A DNA stretch of 64,000 bases, from NCBI RefSeq assembly GCF_018070025.1, contig NZ_JAGPYQ010000001.1, positions 7,750,001-7,814,000 on the forward strand. Reading direction: 5' to 3'. Source of the DNA: Streptomyces liliiviolaceus (lineage in GTDB: Bacteria > Actinomycetota > Actinomycetes > Streptomycetales > Streptomycetaceae). Positions 19,565 to 28,416 of the stretch are shown here, one piece after another. Positions within the stretch are counted from its first letter, which is position 1. Each line of letters begins with the position of its first letter. The translations under genes and the position numbers were made by a program. The notes below the pieces were generated by a model. It had not been told where the DNA came from. It worked only from the letters and a program-made list of their open reading frames with translations, and searched no databases.

Positions 19565-19913
19565 GTCTGTCGTCCTCCCGCTGTTCACGCCGTGCATGCC
19601 ACGCTGTGCAGAGGCGAGTTGCCGGTCCGCCCGATGAGGCGGCAGGGGGATGAACGCAGCCGGAACGTCCCCCGTACGTACCAACGACGAGGACCGCGCG
19701 GGGCAACGGCGGACCTGAGATCCTTGCCGTGACGGAACCGTTGCGGGTCTGTCGGAAGTCCCCCACAGCAACGGCATAGTCTGTGGTGCCGTTCGGCGAT
19801 CCTCGCTGATCAGCACCCACGGTCCACGTCGGGTACGCACGGGTCCCCGGATCCGTACGAAGTCCCGTGTGCCGGCACAGAGTTGTTCGTTCACCTCCAG
19901 GGGGATTCACACC
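19565..19913. other. Divergent regulatory region: siderophore operon / protease genes
   Basis: 349 bp. I searched by eye for the actinobacterial iron box (TTAGGTTAGGCTAACC-like) and found none. A small perfect inverted repeat, AACGGCA...TGCCGTT (19770-19776 with 19787-19793), lies mid-spacer and could be an operator. The frame open through here on the minus strand lacks a ribosome-binding site. Confidence 0.5.
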
Positions 19914-21143
19914 ATGCGACCGATACGCCCGCTCTTCGCCGCCCGTCGAGGGAGGAGCCCGCGCCGCAGAATCTCCCCCGTGCTGGCAGCGGTAGGCATG
20001 GCCACCGCGCTGGCCCTGACCACCACCGCCTGCGGCTCCGGTGAGGACGCCGACGCGGCTGCCGAGACGTCCGCGGCGGCGGCCGGTGACGGCAAGATCC
20101 AGATCCCGGACGACATCAAGGACAGGCTCAAAGAGCACGGCATCGACATCGACAAGTGGAAGGGCGGTGAGTGGAAGAACTGGGACAAGGACGACTGGCT
20201 GCGCGAGGCCGGCGACTACATCAACCCGATCATCGCGGACCTGTGGGACCCGGACCGCATGCGCGAGGCCGAGGACCCGGACCAGGGCAAGGGCGTCGAC
20301 GAGAACGACCTCTCGGGTGATCAGGGCGTGACCGACCCCGAGCCGGCGCCGGTGGAGGCACAGGCCGTTCCGGCGGCGTACCACGAGAACGTGCCCGAGG
20401 CGGGCAAGGTGTTCTTCGACTCCCCCGAGGGCACGATGGTCTGCTCGGCGACCGTGGTCCAGGACCCGGCCCACCCGGGCAAGTCCAACCTCGTGTGGAC
20501 CGCGGGCCACTGCGTGCACGCGGGCAAGAAGGGCGGCTGGTACCGCAACATCGCCTTCGTGCCCTCGTACAACGACAGCGCCATGTCGGCGGCCGAGAGC
20601 GCGAACGCCACCAAGGAGCAGGTCGCTCCGTACGGCGTCTGGTGGGGCAACTGGGCGCAGACCTCGGACCAGTGGATCGAGCAGGGCGGCCCGACGGGCG
20701 GCGAGGGTGCCTCGTACGACTTCGCCGTGATCCATGTGACGCCGGAGAAGGGTGGCGACGGCAAGTCCCTGGAGGAGACCGTCGGTTCGGCTCTCCCGGT
20801 CGACTTCAACTCGCCGACCGTGTCCGAGGTCGGGGACATCACCGCGACCGGCTACCCGGCGGCGAAGCCGTTCGACGGCGAGACCATGTACCAGTGCACG
20901 GACAAGCCGGGCCGGCTCTCGCTCGTCAAGTCCAATCCGACGATGTACCGCATCGGTTGCACCATGACCGGTGGTTCCTCGGGCGGTGGCTGGGTGGCGA
21001 CGGGCTCGGACGGCGAGCCCGCGCTGGTCTCCAACACCTCGATCGGCCCGGTGACCGCGGGCTGGCTGGCGGGTCCGCACCTGGGCACGGAGGCCAAGGG
21101 GATCTACGACGCGGTGAGCAAGAAGTACGCGGCACAGCAGTAG
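19914..21143 (+). CDS. Secreted lipoprotein serine protease, trypsin/V8-like (copy 1)
   Basis: 409 aa. The N-terminus is a lipoprotein signal peptide: an Arg-rich n-region, the hydrophobic core VLAAVGMATALALTTTAC and a lipidated Cys40. A conserved helical segment (about residues 60-120; RLKEHGIDIDKWKGGEWKNW) precedes the protease domain and may be a propeptide. The catalytic triad is readable as His199 (VWTAGHC), Asp269 (YDFAVIHV) and Ser356 (GGSSGGGW). The ATG at 19914 follows AGGGGGAT. A close paralogue follows in tandem. The enzyme should act outside the membrane; the substrate is unknown. Confidence 0.9.
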   Translation: MRPIRPLFAARRGRSPRRRISPVLAAVGMATALALTTTACGSGEDADAAAETSAAAAGDGKIQIPDDIKDRLKEHGIDIDKWKGGEWKNWDKDDWLREAGDYINPIIADLWDPDRMREAEDPDQGKGVDENDLSGDQGVTDPEPAPVEAQAVPAAYHENVPEAGKVFFDSPEGTMVCSATVVQDPAHPGKSNLVWTAGHCVHAGKKGGWYRNIAFVPSYNDSAMSAAESANATKEQVAPYGVWWGNWAQTSDQWIEQGGPTGGEGASYDFAVIHVTPEKGGDGKSLEETVGSALPVDFNSPTVSEVGDITATGYPAAKPFDGETMYQCTDKPGRLSLVKSNPTMYRIGCTMTGGSSGGGWVATGSDGEPALVSNTSIGPVTAGWLAGPHLGTEAKGIYDAVSKKYAAQQ

Positions 21144-21285
21144 CGGCACGGGGAGGGACGGCGGCAGGGTGGGCCTGACGGAAACATTCACCGCCCGCCC
21201 GCCGTTCGTCCTCGATTCGCCGGGCACAGTGGGGTGTCGCGGTCGCACAGGGTCCGCGGAGGATGTCATCGGCGTCCTCCACGGC

Positions 21286-21377
21286 TGATCCACGGGCGCC
21301 TGATCCGCGGACACATGATCCGCGGGTGCCTGGGATCCACAGGTGCCCGACCCGCATGTGCTCGACCCGCAGGTCGG
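21286..21377. repeat. Six degenerate 15-bp tandem repeats between the protease genes
   Basis: Units begin at 21286, 21301, 21316, 21331 (17 bp), 21348 and 21363, resembling TGATCCGCGGGTGCC or CGACCCGCAGGTGCT. They end about 30 bp before the second protease start, within its probable 5' leader. Confidence 0.75.
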
Positions 21378-21408
21378 AAATACACGTTCTATCGGGGGTA
21401 ACAACACC

Positions 21409-22608
21409 ATGCGTTCCACACGTCCGTCCTTCGCGGAAAGTCGCGGGCGGGGCCGCCTCCTCGCCGCCGCCGGACTCGCCGCGGCTCTGGCCCTCACCGC
21501 CACCGCCTGTGACTCGGGGGACGACACGGCCGCCGACAAGCCGGCTGCCAGGGGTTCCGAGTCCTCCGGTTCAGACAAGATCGAAATTCCGGCCGACATC
21601 GCCGACAGGCTCAAGGAGCACGGCATCGATGTCGACGACTGGAAGGACGGCGAGTGGAAGAACTGGGACAAGGACAAGTGGCTCAGTGAGGCCCAGGACT
21701 TCGTGAACCCGGTGATCGAGGACCTCTGGAAGCCCGAGCGGATGACATCCGCCGAGGACCCGGAGAAGACGCTCTCCACGAAGGACGCGGCGGCCGAGCA
21801 GGGCGTCAGCGACCCGGCGCCCGCCCCGGTCACGGCGACGCGCGAGAAGACGCCGTACCACGAGAACGCCGCGCCGGTCGGGAAGGTCTTCTTCGACTCC
21901 CCCGAGGGTTCGATGGTCTGCTCCGGCACGGTCGTCACGGATCCGCGCAACCCGGGCAGGTCCAACCTCGTGTGGACCGCGGGCCACTGCGTGCACGCCG
22001 GCGGTGGCGGCGGCTGGTACCGCAACATCGCCTTCGTGCCCGCCTACAACGACCTCGGCAAGTCCGAGGCCCAGCTGGGCAACGCCACGCAGCAGGAGAT
22101 CGCCCCGTACGGCCAGTTCTGGGCGGACTGGGCCTCGACCTCCGACGAGTGGATCGAGGGCGGCTCGGAGTCGGGCGGCGCGGGTGCCCCGTACGACTAC
22201 GCGGTGCTGCACGTGAAGCCGGAGTCCGGTTCCAAGTCCCTTGAGGAGACGGTCGGCAACGCGCTGGACGTCGACTTCTCCACGCCCGCCGCACGGAACG
22301 CGGGCGCGATGGGCGCGTGGGGCTACCCGGCGGCGGCACCCTTCGACGGTCTGATCATGCACAAGTGCGTCGACCGGCCGGGCAGGCTCTCGCTCCAGGC
22401 GGCGCTGCCGACCATGTACCGCATCGGGTGCACGATGACCGGTGGTTCGTCCGGCGGCGGCTGGTTCCGGGTGGTCGACGGCAAGACCGTGCTCGTCTCG
22501 AACACGTCGATCGGCCCGTCCGACAGCACCTGGCTGGCCGGCCCGCAGCTGGGCCAGGGCGCCAAGGCCATCTACGACAACATGAGCAAGGAGTACGGCT
22601 CCAAGTAG
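21409..22608 (+). CDS. Secreted lipoprotein serine protease, trypsin/V8-like (copy 2)
   Basis: 399 aa, clearly paralogous to the preceding gene over its whole length after the signal peptide. The lipobox is ALTATAC with lipidated Cys34. The pre-protease helical segment (RLKEHGIDVDDWKDGEWKNW) is conserved, as are VWTAGHC, YDYAVLHV and GGSSGGGW, so the triad is complete. The ATG at 21409 has GGGGGT upstream. The 265-bp gap between the two genes holds a tandem repeat and possibly a separate promoter. A strong terminator follows 14 bp after the stop. Divergence of the acidic linkers while the catalytic core stays constant suggests duplication with retained activity. Confidence 0.9.
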   Translation: MRSTRPSFAESRGRGRLLAAAGLAAALALTATACDSGDDTAADKPAARGSESSGSDKIEIPADIADRLKEHGIDVDDWKDGEWKNWDKDKWLSEAQDFVNPVIEDLWKPERMTSAEDPEKTLSTKDAAAEQGVSDPAPAPVTATREKTPYHENAAPVGKVFFDSPEGSMVCSGTVVTDPRNPGRSNLVWTAGHCVHAGGGGGWYRNIAFVPAYNDLGKSEAQLGNATQQEIAPYGQFWADWASTSDEWIEGGSESGGAGAPYDYAVLHVKPESGSKSLEETVGNALDVDFSTPAARNAGAMGAWGYPAAAPFDGLIMHKCVDRPGRLSLQAALPTMYRIGCTMTGGSSGGGWFRVVDGKTVLVSNTSIGPSDSTWLAGPQLGQGAKAIYDNMSKEYGSK

Positions 22609-22622
22609 GACACGACGACGAA

Positions 22623-22661
22623 CCGGAAGGCCCGCCCCTGCGAGAGGGGCGGGCCTTCCGG
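22623..22661. terminator. Bidirectional terminator (protease 2 / hflX)
   Basis: A perfect 17-bp inverted repeat (22623-22639 with 22645-22661) with a 5-nt loop lies between the convergent protease and hflX genes. Confidence 0.92.
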
Positions 22662-22692
22662 TGTGCGGGGCCTTCTGGTTCGTCTGCGCGGA

Positions 22693-24186
22693 TCAGGCCG
22701 CCGGAGCCGGCACGTACGGAGCGAGCTCCGCCGCCAGTTCCTCGTGGACCCGCACCTTCAGCAGGGTGCCCTCCGGGGTGTGCTCCTCGGAGAGGACCTC
22801 GCCGTCGGCGTGGGCGCGCGCCACCAGCCGGCCGAGCGTGTAGGGCACGAGGGCCTCCAGCTCGACCGAGGGGTGCGGCAGCTCGACGTCGATGAGCGCG
22901 AGCAGCTCCGCGATGCCCTGGCCGGTACGGGCCGAGACCGCGATGGAGCGCTTCTCGTTCCGCATCAGCCGCTGGAGCACCAGCGGGTCGGCCGCGTCCG
23001 CCTTGTTGATCACCACGATCTCGGGCACCTTGGTGGCGCCCACGTCACGGACGACCTCGCGCACGGCGGCCAGCTGCTCCTCCGGCGCCGGGTGCGAACC
23101 GTCCACCACGTGCAGGATCAGGTCGGAGTCGCCGACCTCCTCCATCGTGGAGCGGAACGCCTCGACGAGGTGGTGCGGCAGATGCCGTACGAAGCCGACG
23201 GTGTCCGCCAGTGTGTACAGCCGCCCGCTCGGGGTCTCGGCCCGGCGCACGGTCGGGTCGAGGGTCGCGAACAGTGAGTTCTCGACGAGTACGCCCGCGC
23301 CCGTGAGGCGGTTGAGCAGCGAGGACTTGCCGGCGTTGGTGTATCCGGCGATCGCGACCGAGGGCACCTTGTTCCGGCGGCGCTCCTGGCGCTTGATGTC
23401 GCGGCCGGTCTTCATGTCCGCGATCTCCCGGCGCATCTTCGCCATCTTCTCGCGGATACGGCGCCGGTCGGTCTCGATCTTGGTCTCACCGGGACCACGG
23501 GTGGCGAGGCCGCCGCCCGAGCCGCCGCCCATCTGACGGGACAGCGACTGCCCCCAGCCGCGGAGCCTCGGCAGCATGTACTGCATCTGCGCGAGAGCGA
23601 CCTGCGCCTTGCCCTCTCGGGACTTGGCGTGCTGGGCGAAGATGTCGAGGATCAGGGCCGTCCGGTCGATGACCTTGACCTTGACGACGTCTTCGAGGTG
23701 GATGAGCTGGCCCGGAGACAGTTCACCGTCGCAGATGACCGTGTCCGCGCCCGTTTCGAGCACGATGTCCCGCAGCTCGTTGGCCTTGCCGGAACCGATG
23801 TACGTGGCCGCGTCCGGCTTGTCCCGGCGCTGGATGACCCCGTCGAGCACGAGCGCTCCCGCGGTCTCCGCGAGGGCGGCCAGCTCGGCCAGGGAGTTGT
23901 CCGCGTCGGTCGCGGTCCCCGAGGTCCACACACCGACGAGTACCACGCGCTCCAGACGGAGCTGTCGGTACTCGACCTCGGTGACGTCCTCAAGCTCGGT
24001 GGAGAGGCCCGCGACGCGGCGCAGGGCCGCACGCTCGGAGCGGTCGAACTGGTCGCCGTCCCGCTCTCCGTCGATCTCGTGGCTCCAGGCGACGTCCTCT
24101 TCCATCAGGGCATCGGCCCGAAGACCGTCGGGGTGGTTCTGCGCAACGCTCTGGGTGTCCTGGGAAGGGGAAGAAGAGGAGGTCAT
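22693..24186 (-). CDS. hflX: Ribosome-associated GTPase HflX
   Basis: 497 aa. The N-terminal HflX domain includes ATYIGSGKANELRDI and QMQYMLPRLRGWGQSLSRQ, followed by GGLATRGPGETKIETDRR. The GTPase domain has G1 GYTNAGKSSLLN (281-292), G3 DTVGF (328-332) and G4 NKAD. HflX splits or rescues stalled 70S and 100S ribosomes under stress. The first ~65 residues are an acidic, non-conserved extension. It ends at the strong terminator shared with the protease operon. Confidence 0.97.
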   Translation of the reverse strand: MTSSSSPSQDTQSVAQNHPDGLRADALMEEDVAWSHEIDGERDGDQFDRSERAALRRVAGLSTELEDVTEVEYRQLRLERVVLVGVWTSGTATDADNSLAELAALAETAGALVLDGVIQRRDKPDAATYIGSGKANELRDIVLETGADTVICDGELSPGQLIHLEDVVKVKVIDRTALILDIFAQHAKSREGKAQVALAQMQYMLPRLRGWGQSLSRQMGGGSGGGLATRGPGETKIETDRRRIREKMAKMRREIADMKTGRDIKRQERRRNKVPSVAIAGYTNAGKSSLLNRLTGAGVLVENSLFATLDPTVRRAETPSGRLYTLADTVGFVRHLPHHLVEAFRSTMEEVGDSDLILHVVDGSHPAPEEQLAAVREVVRDVGATKVPEIVVINKADAADPLVLQRLMRNEKRSIAVSARTGQGIAELLALIDVELPHPSVELEALVPYTLGRLVARAHADGEVLSEEHTPEGTLLKVRVHEELAAELAPYVPAPAA

Positions 24187-24413
24187 TGGGTCCTTACGTC
24201 GATGGGGATACCGGGGTGACGGACTCCTCGCCCGTCACCAGCTCAACGCCCGGGGCCGCCGGGAGATTCCCGCCCGGGGCCACGGGGCCGTGCCGCCGAC
24301 CCGAAGTGTCGTCGACGTGAAGATGTTCGCACGGCACGCCCCGTCTCGTCACTCGAATTCCCGGGGGTCGCGGGGCACGCCCTGCGGGAATCACCGGGCG
24401 CGCCGCGCCGGGG

Positions 24414-25946
24414 TCAGCCGGCGCGTTTCGCGGCCTTCTCGGCGGGCGCCGCGCTCTTCCAGTCCGGGTGTCCGGGCATGGGCGGGGTCTTCTCCGCGTA
24501 GAGCCACGCCTTGAAGAAGCCGCTCAGCTCGCGGCCGGCGATGCCCGTGGCCAGGCGCTCGAAGTCTGCGGTGTCGGCGACACCGTCGTGGTGGGTGCTG
24601 ACCCAGGCGCGCTCCAGCTGCTCGAAGGCGGGGCGGCCGATCTCCTCGCGCAGCGCGTACAGGACGAGGGCGCTGCCGTCGTAGACGTTCGGGCGGAAGA
24701 TGCTGAGCTTCTCGCCGGGCTCGGCCTCCTTCGGGGCGGCAGGCGGGCCGCCGGCCCTGCGCCAGGTGTCGGACGACCGGTAGGCGGCCTTCATCCGGGC
24801 CTCCATGGGCCGGTCGGCCTTCTCCTCGGCGAAGAGTGCCTCGTACCAGGTGGCGTGTCCTTCGTTGAGCCACAGGTCGGACCAGGTGCGCGGGGAGACG
24901 CTGTCGCCGAACCACTGGTGGGCCAGTTCGTGCACCATGATCGACTCGACGTACCACTTCGGGTACTCGGACCGGGCGAAGAGTTCCCTCTCGAAGAGGG
25001 AGAGCGTCTGCGTCTCCAGTTCGAAGCCGGTACGTGCCTCTGCGATGAGCAGCCCGTACGTCTCGAAGGGGTACTCGCCGACCTTCTCCTGCATCCAGGC
25101 GATCTGGTCGGGGGTCTTCTTGAGCCAGGGCTCCAGGAGCTCGCGGTCCTTGGTGGGGACCACGTCGCGTACGGGGAGACCGCCGGGGCCGTTGCGGCGC
25201 ACCACGGAGGAGCGGCCGATGGACACCTGGGCCAGCTCGGTGGCCATGGGGTGCTCGGTGCGGTAGGTCCAGGTGGTGCCCGCGGCCCGGCGGGTCGCCC
25301 CTACGGGGAGTCCGTTGGCGACCGCCGTGTAACCGTCGGGGACGGTGACCCGGACGGTGAACATCGCCTTGTCCGAAGGGTGGTCGTTACCGGGGAAGAC
25401 GCGGTGTCCGGCGTCGGCCTGGTTGGCCATCGCCAGCCCGTCCTTCGTCTGCACCCAGCCGCTCTGCTGGTCCTCCGTGGAGACCGGGTTGCTGTCGTGG
25501 TGCACGGTGACGCGCATCGGGATGCCGGGCGGCAGAGCTTCGGCGGGCGTGACGACCAGGTCCTCGCCGGCGCTGCGGAACTCCGCGGGCTCGCCGTCGA
25601 CCTCGACGGACCGCACTGTTCCGTGCGAGTAGTCAAGATTGAACTGCTCCAGCCAGTCCGTCGTACGGGCCTCGATGACCGTCACGGCCGGCAGCGGCTT
25701 GGTGTTGCTTCCCGAATAGGTGAAGGCCAGGTCGTACGCCGTGACGTCGTACCCGGGATTGCCCAGGTGGGGGAAGAGACGGTCGCCGATACCAAGCGGT
25801 GACGGTGCGGGGGCACTCGCGGCGATGAGGCAGACGGACGCGGCGGAGGCGAGCAGCGCGGTACTGAACCGCCGCTGTCGTCGCTGTCGGGGGGCCGTGG
25901 GGACCGGCGTCCCGGCGCTGTGGGGGGTGGTGCGGGTGCGCAGCAT
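24414..25946 (-). CDS. Secreted M1 family zinc aminopeptidase
   Basis: 510 aa. An Arg-rich start followed by the hydrophobic segment TALLASAASVCLIAASAPAP looks like a signal peptide. The zinc site is HELAHQWFGD (His339, Glu340, His343) with the third ligand Glu362 in WLNEGHATW. The usual exopeptidase motif GAMEN is replaced by TGFELETQT, as in the short streptomycete secreted M1 proteins; this leaves true aminopeptidase activity likely but not proven. It lacks the large C-terminal helical domain of ~850-aa PepN enzymes. The gene stands alone, 227 bp before hflX on the same strand. Confidence 0.9.
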   Translation of the reverse strand: MLRTRTTPHSAGTPVPTAPRQRRQRRFSTALLASAASVCLIAASAPAPSPLGIGDRLFPHLGNPGYDVTAYDLAFTYSGSNTKPLPAVTVIEARTTDWLEQFNLDYSHGTVRSVEVDGEPAEFRSAGEDLVVTPAEALPPGIPMRVTVHHDSNPVSTEDQQSGWVQTKDGLAMANQADAGHRVFPGNDHPSDKAMFTVRVTVPDGYTAVANGLPVGATRRAAGTTWTYRTEHPMATELAQVSIGRSSVVRRNGPGGLPVRDVVPTKDRELLEPWLKKTPDQIAWMQEKVGEYPFETYGLLIAEARTGFELETQTLSLFERELFARSEYPKWYVESIMVHELAHQWFGDSVSPRTWSDLWLNEGHATWYEALFAEEKADRPMEARMKAAYRSSDTWRRAGGPPAAPKEAEPGEKLSIFRPNVYDGSALVLYALREEIGRPAFEQLERAWVSTHHDGVADTADFERLATGIAGRELSGFFKAWLYAEKTPPMPGHPDWKSAAPAEKAAKRAG

Positions 25947-26262
25947 GGACCACGGCTATCAGCGCGTGGCGCGCCCACGGCGCCGACTCGCACCGGAGCC
26001 ACCCGAACGGCCGCGTTCAGGGACGCGAAGAACGGCGCGGCCTCGCGTCTTCAGGGGCGCGGGGAACGGCGCACTCCTTTGCCTTCAGGCCCGCGGGCAA
26101 CGACGCAGCCTTGCGTCCTCAGGGGCGCGGGGAACGGCGCAATCTTTTTGCTTTTAGGGGCGCGGGGAACTGCGCGACCAGCCACGACGCACCCGCACCC
26201 ACCCTGCGACCCGCCCGCCTCCCCCGCCCCCTGAAGGGACCTGAAAAGGCTGCGACGGCCCG
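25947..26262. other. Repeat-rich spacer between rshA and the M1 peptidase
   Basis: 316 bp with no credible gene. Most of it (26016-26186) is a five-copy 34-bp tandem array described separately; the remainder on the right is C-rich and reaches the rshA stop. The peptidase promoter should lie in the left 70 bp. Confidence 0.6.
26016..26186. repeat. 34-bp tandem array of a dispersed Streptomyces repeat
   Basis: Five units start at 26016, 26050, 26084, 26118 and 26153, an almost constant 34-bp period. The core is GGGGCGCGGGGAACTGCGC or a variant with AACGGCGC. Flanks alternate: units 1 and 3 carry GCCT(C/T)GCGTC, while units 2 and 4 carry a T-rich CTTTGCC/TTTTTGC, implying a 68-bp higher-order period. 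Single copies recur at 31970-32190. Confidence 0.85.
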
Positions 26263-28416
26263 CTACGAAGCCGTCGACTGATGATGAGCCCGGCTGACGT
26301 CGAAGACGCCCGGGACATTGCGCATCGCACGCATAAGCGCGGGCAGATGCGCGGCGTCCGGAAGCTGAAGCGTGTACGTATGGCGTACACGCTGCTGGCT
26401 GGGCGGTTCGACGGTCGCCGAGACGATGGCGACCCCCTCCAAGGCGATCGCTTCGGTGAGGTCGGCGAGGAGATGGGGCCGCCCGAAGGACTCCGCGAAG
26501 AGCGTGACCCGGCACTCGCTGCTGTCACCCCAGTGCACCTCGACCTCCGCGCGCCCCACGCCCTTCATGCGCTCCACCGCGGCGCACTCCACGCGGTGCA
26601 CGGTCACCACTCCCCCGCGTACGGAGAACCCGGTGATCGCGTCGGGCGGTACGGGCGTGCAGCAGCCCGCGAGACGTACGGTCGCGCCGGGCCGGTCGAC
26701 GACGACGTCCGCGGCGGCCGGGCGGGCGGCGGGCCCGTCCGCGGCCGGGCGGCGGGTCTCGGCGGGGGCTTCGGACGGTGCGGCGGACGCCGGGTGCGCG
26801 GCCAGCCAGCGGGTGATGGCGATGCGGGCGACGGGCGTGTGCGCGTGCTCCAGCCACTCCCTGGAGGGCTCCGAGGCCGGATCCTGGCCCATGAGCAGTT
26901 GAACGGTGTCGCCGTCGCTCAGAACGGTGCTCAGCCTCGCCAGGCGGCCGTTGACGCGTACGCCGATACAGGCGTGCGCGTCCTCGCCGTACTGGGCGTA
27001 GGCGGCGTCCACACAGCTGGCGCCCGCGGGCAGTCCGAGTGTGCCTCCGTCGGGACGGAAGACCGTGATCTCCCGGTCCTGGGCGAGGTCCTCACGGAGC
27101 GTGGACCAGAACGTGTCGGGGTCCGGCGCGGCCTCCTGCCAGTCGAGAAGGCGGGACAGCCAGCCGGGGCGGGTGGGGTCGGCGCGCTCGCCGTCGGCGG
27201 CGCGGGAGCCGTCGGCCTGCTCCTCGGCGGACTCCACGGAATCCACGGACTCCGTGGGAGAGGCGTAGGGATTGCCGAGCGCGATGACGCCGGCCTCTGC
27301 GACCTTGTGCATCTGGTGCGTACGGATGAGGACTTCGGCGACCTGTCCGTCGGGGCGGGCCACGGCCGTGTGCAGCGACTGGTACAGGTTGAACTTGGGA
27401 ACGGCGATGAAGTCCTTGAACTCCGAGACCACCGGGGTGAGACAGGTGTGCAGTTCGCCGAGGACCCCGTAGCAGTCGGCGTCCTCGTTCACGAGGACCA
27501 GCAGGCGGCCGAAGTCGGCGCCGCGCAGCTCGCCGCGTTTGCGCGAGACGCGGTGCACGGAGACGAAGTGCCGTGGCCGGATGAGGACTTCGGCCTGCAG
27601 ACCGGCCTCGCGCAGGACCCCGCGCACCTCTTCGGCGATCTCGGCGAGGGGATCGTCGGTGCGCGAGGAGTTCTTGACGATGAGTTCGCGGGTGTGGGCG
27701 TACTCCTCGGGGCGCAGGATCGCGAAGACCAGGTCCTCAAGCTCGGTCTTGAGCGCCTGGACGCCCAGGCGCTCGGCGAGCGGGATGAGGACGTCACTGG
27801 TGACCTTGGCGATGCGTTCCTGCTTCTCGGGCCGCATGACTCCGAGGGTGCGCATGTTGTGCAGCCGGTCGGCGAGTTTGATCGACATCACCCGGACGTC
27901 ACTGCCGGTGGCGACGAGCATCTTGCGGAACGTCTCGGGCTCGGCGGCCGCTCCGTAGTCGACCTTTTCGAGCTTCGTCACGCCGTCGACGAGATAGCGG
28001 ACCTCCTCGCCGAACTCCGCGCGCACCTGATCGAGCGTCACTTCCGTGTCCTCGACGGTGTCGTGGAGCAGGGAGGCGGTCAACGTCGTGGTCTCCGCGC
28101 CCAGTTCGGCGAGGATCAGCGTCACGGCGAGCGGGTGCGTGATGTACGGCTCGCCGCTCTTGCGCATCTGACCGCGGTGCGAGGACTCGGCGAGGACGTA
28201 GGCGCGGCGCAGCGGGTCGAGGTCGGCGTCGGGGTGGTGGGCCCGGTGGGCCTCGACCACATGGCCGATCGCGTCGGGCAGCCGGTCGCGGCCCGCGGGC
28301 CCCAGCAGAGCGGCCCGGCCCAGGCGCCGCAGATCGATCCGGGGGCGGCCCCGCCTGCGCTGTACCGCGGGCGTGATGGGGCCGGGCGTCGCGGGGTTCG
28401 TGGCCTCCGCACTCAT
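26263..28416 (-). CDS. rshA: RelA/SpoT homologue with intact hydrolase and divergent synthetase
   Basis: 717 aa from the ATG at 28416, which has GGAGGTG upstream; the longer frame to 28626 lacks one. Order of domains: HD hydrolase (His80, His118-Asp119 in LLHDTVEDTE, Asp183 in KLADRLHNMRT, all the expected metal ligands); RelA_SpoT synthetase-like region (about 275-385, with AVPKFNLYQSLHTAV and EVLIRT); TGS (about 475-535); C-terminal ACT (about 640-717). In the synthetase region the usual YSI-K and DL--IR nucleotide-binding motifs are not recognisable, so (p)ppGpp synthesis may be weak or lost. In S. coelicolor the gene in this position is the second RelA/SpoT homologue, distinct from the main RelA. 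Confidence 0.88.
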   Translation of the reverse strand: MSAEATNPATPGPITPAVQRRRGRPRIDLRRLGRAALLGPAGRDRLPDAIGHVVEAHRAHHPDADLDPLRRAYVLAESSHRGQMRKSGEPYITHPLAVTLILAELGAETTTLTASLLHDTVEDTEVTLDQVRAEFGEEVRYLVDGVTKLEKVDYGAAAEPETFRKMLVATGSDVRVMSIKLADRLHNMRTLGVMRPEKQERIAKVTSDVLIPLAERLGVQALKTELEDLVFAILRPEEYAHTRELIVKNSSRTDDPLAEIAEEVRGVLREAGLQAEVLIRPRHFVSVHRVSRKRGELRGADFGRLLVLVNEDADCYGVLGELHTCLTPVVSEFKDFIAVPKFNLYQSLHTAVARPDGQVAEVLIRTHQMHKVAEAGVIALGNPYASPTESVDSVESAEEQADGSRAADGERADPTRPGWLSRLLDWQEAAPDPDTFWSTLREDLAQDREITVFRPDGGTLGLPAGASCVDAAYAQYGEDAHACIGVRVNGRLARLSTVLSDGDTVQLLMGQDPASEPSREWLEHAHTPVARIAITRWLAAHPASAAPSEAPAETRRPAADGPAARPAAADVVVDRPGATVRLAGCCTPVPPDAITGFSVRGGVVTVHRVECAAVERMKGVGRAEVEVHWGDSSECRVTLFAESFGRPHLLADLTEAIALEGVAIVSATVEPPSQQRVRHTYTLQLPDAAHLPALMRAMRNVPGVFDVSRAHHQSTAS

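Noticed and set aside
15594..22028. One 2144-codon minus-strand open frame spanning synthetase 2, the aminotransferase region and both proteases
   Set aside because: Only the last 736 codons have IucA/IucC character. The rest is antisense to the proteases or out of frame with the aminotransferase, so it is not a fusion protein.
12351..22608. Genomic island or horizontally acquired siderophore cluster
   Set aside because: No tRNA, integrase, direct-repeat ends or clear composition change at the borders; the same genes lie at this position in S. coelicolor as I remember it.
26016..26186. Possible CRISPR array
   Set aside because: The 34-bp units are directly contiguous, without unique spacers of constant length, and no cas genes are present.
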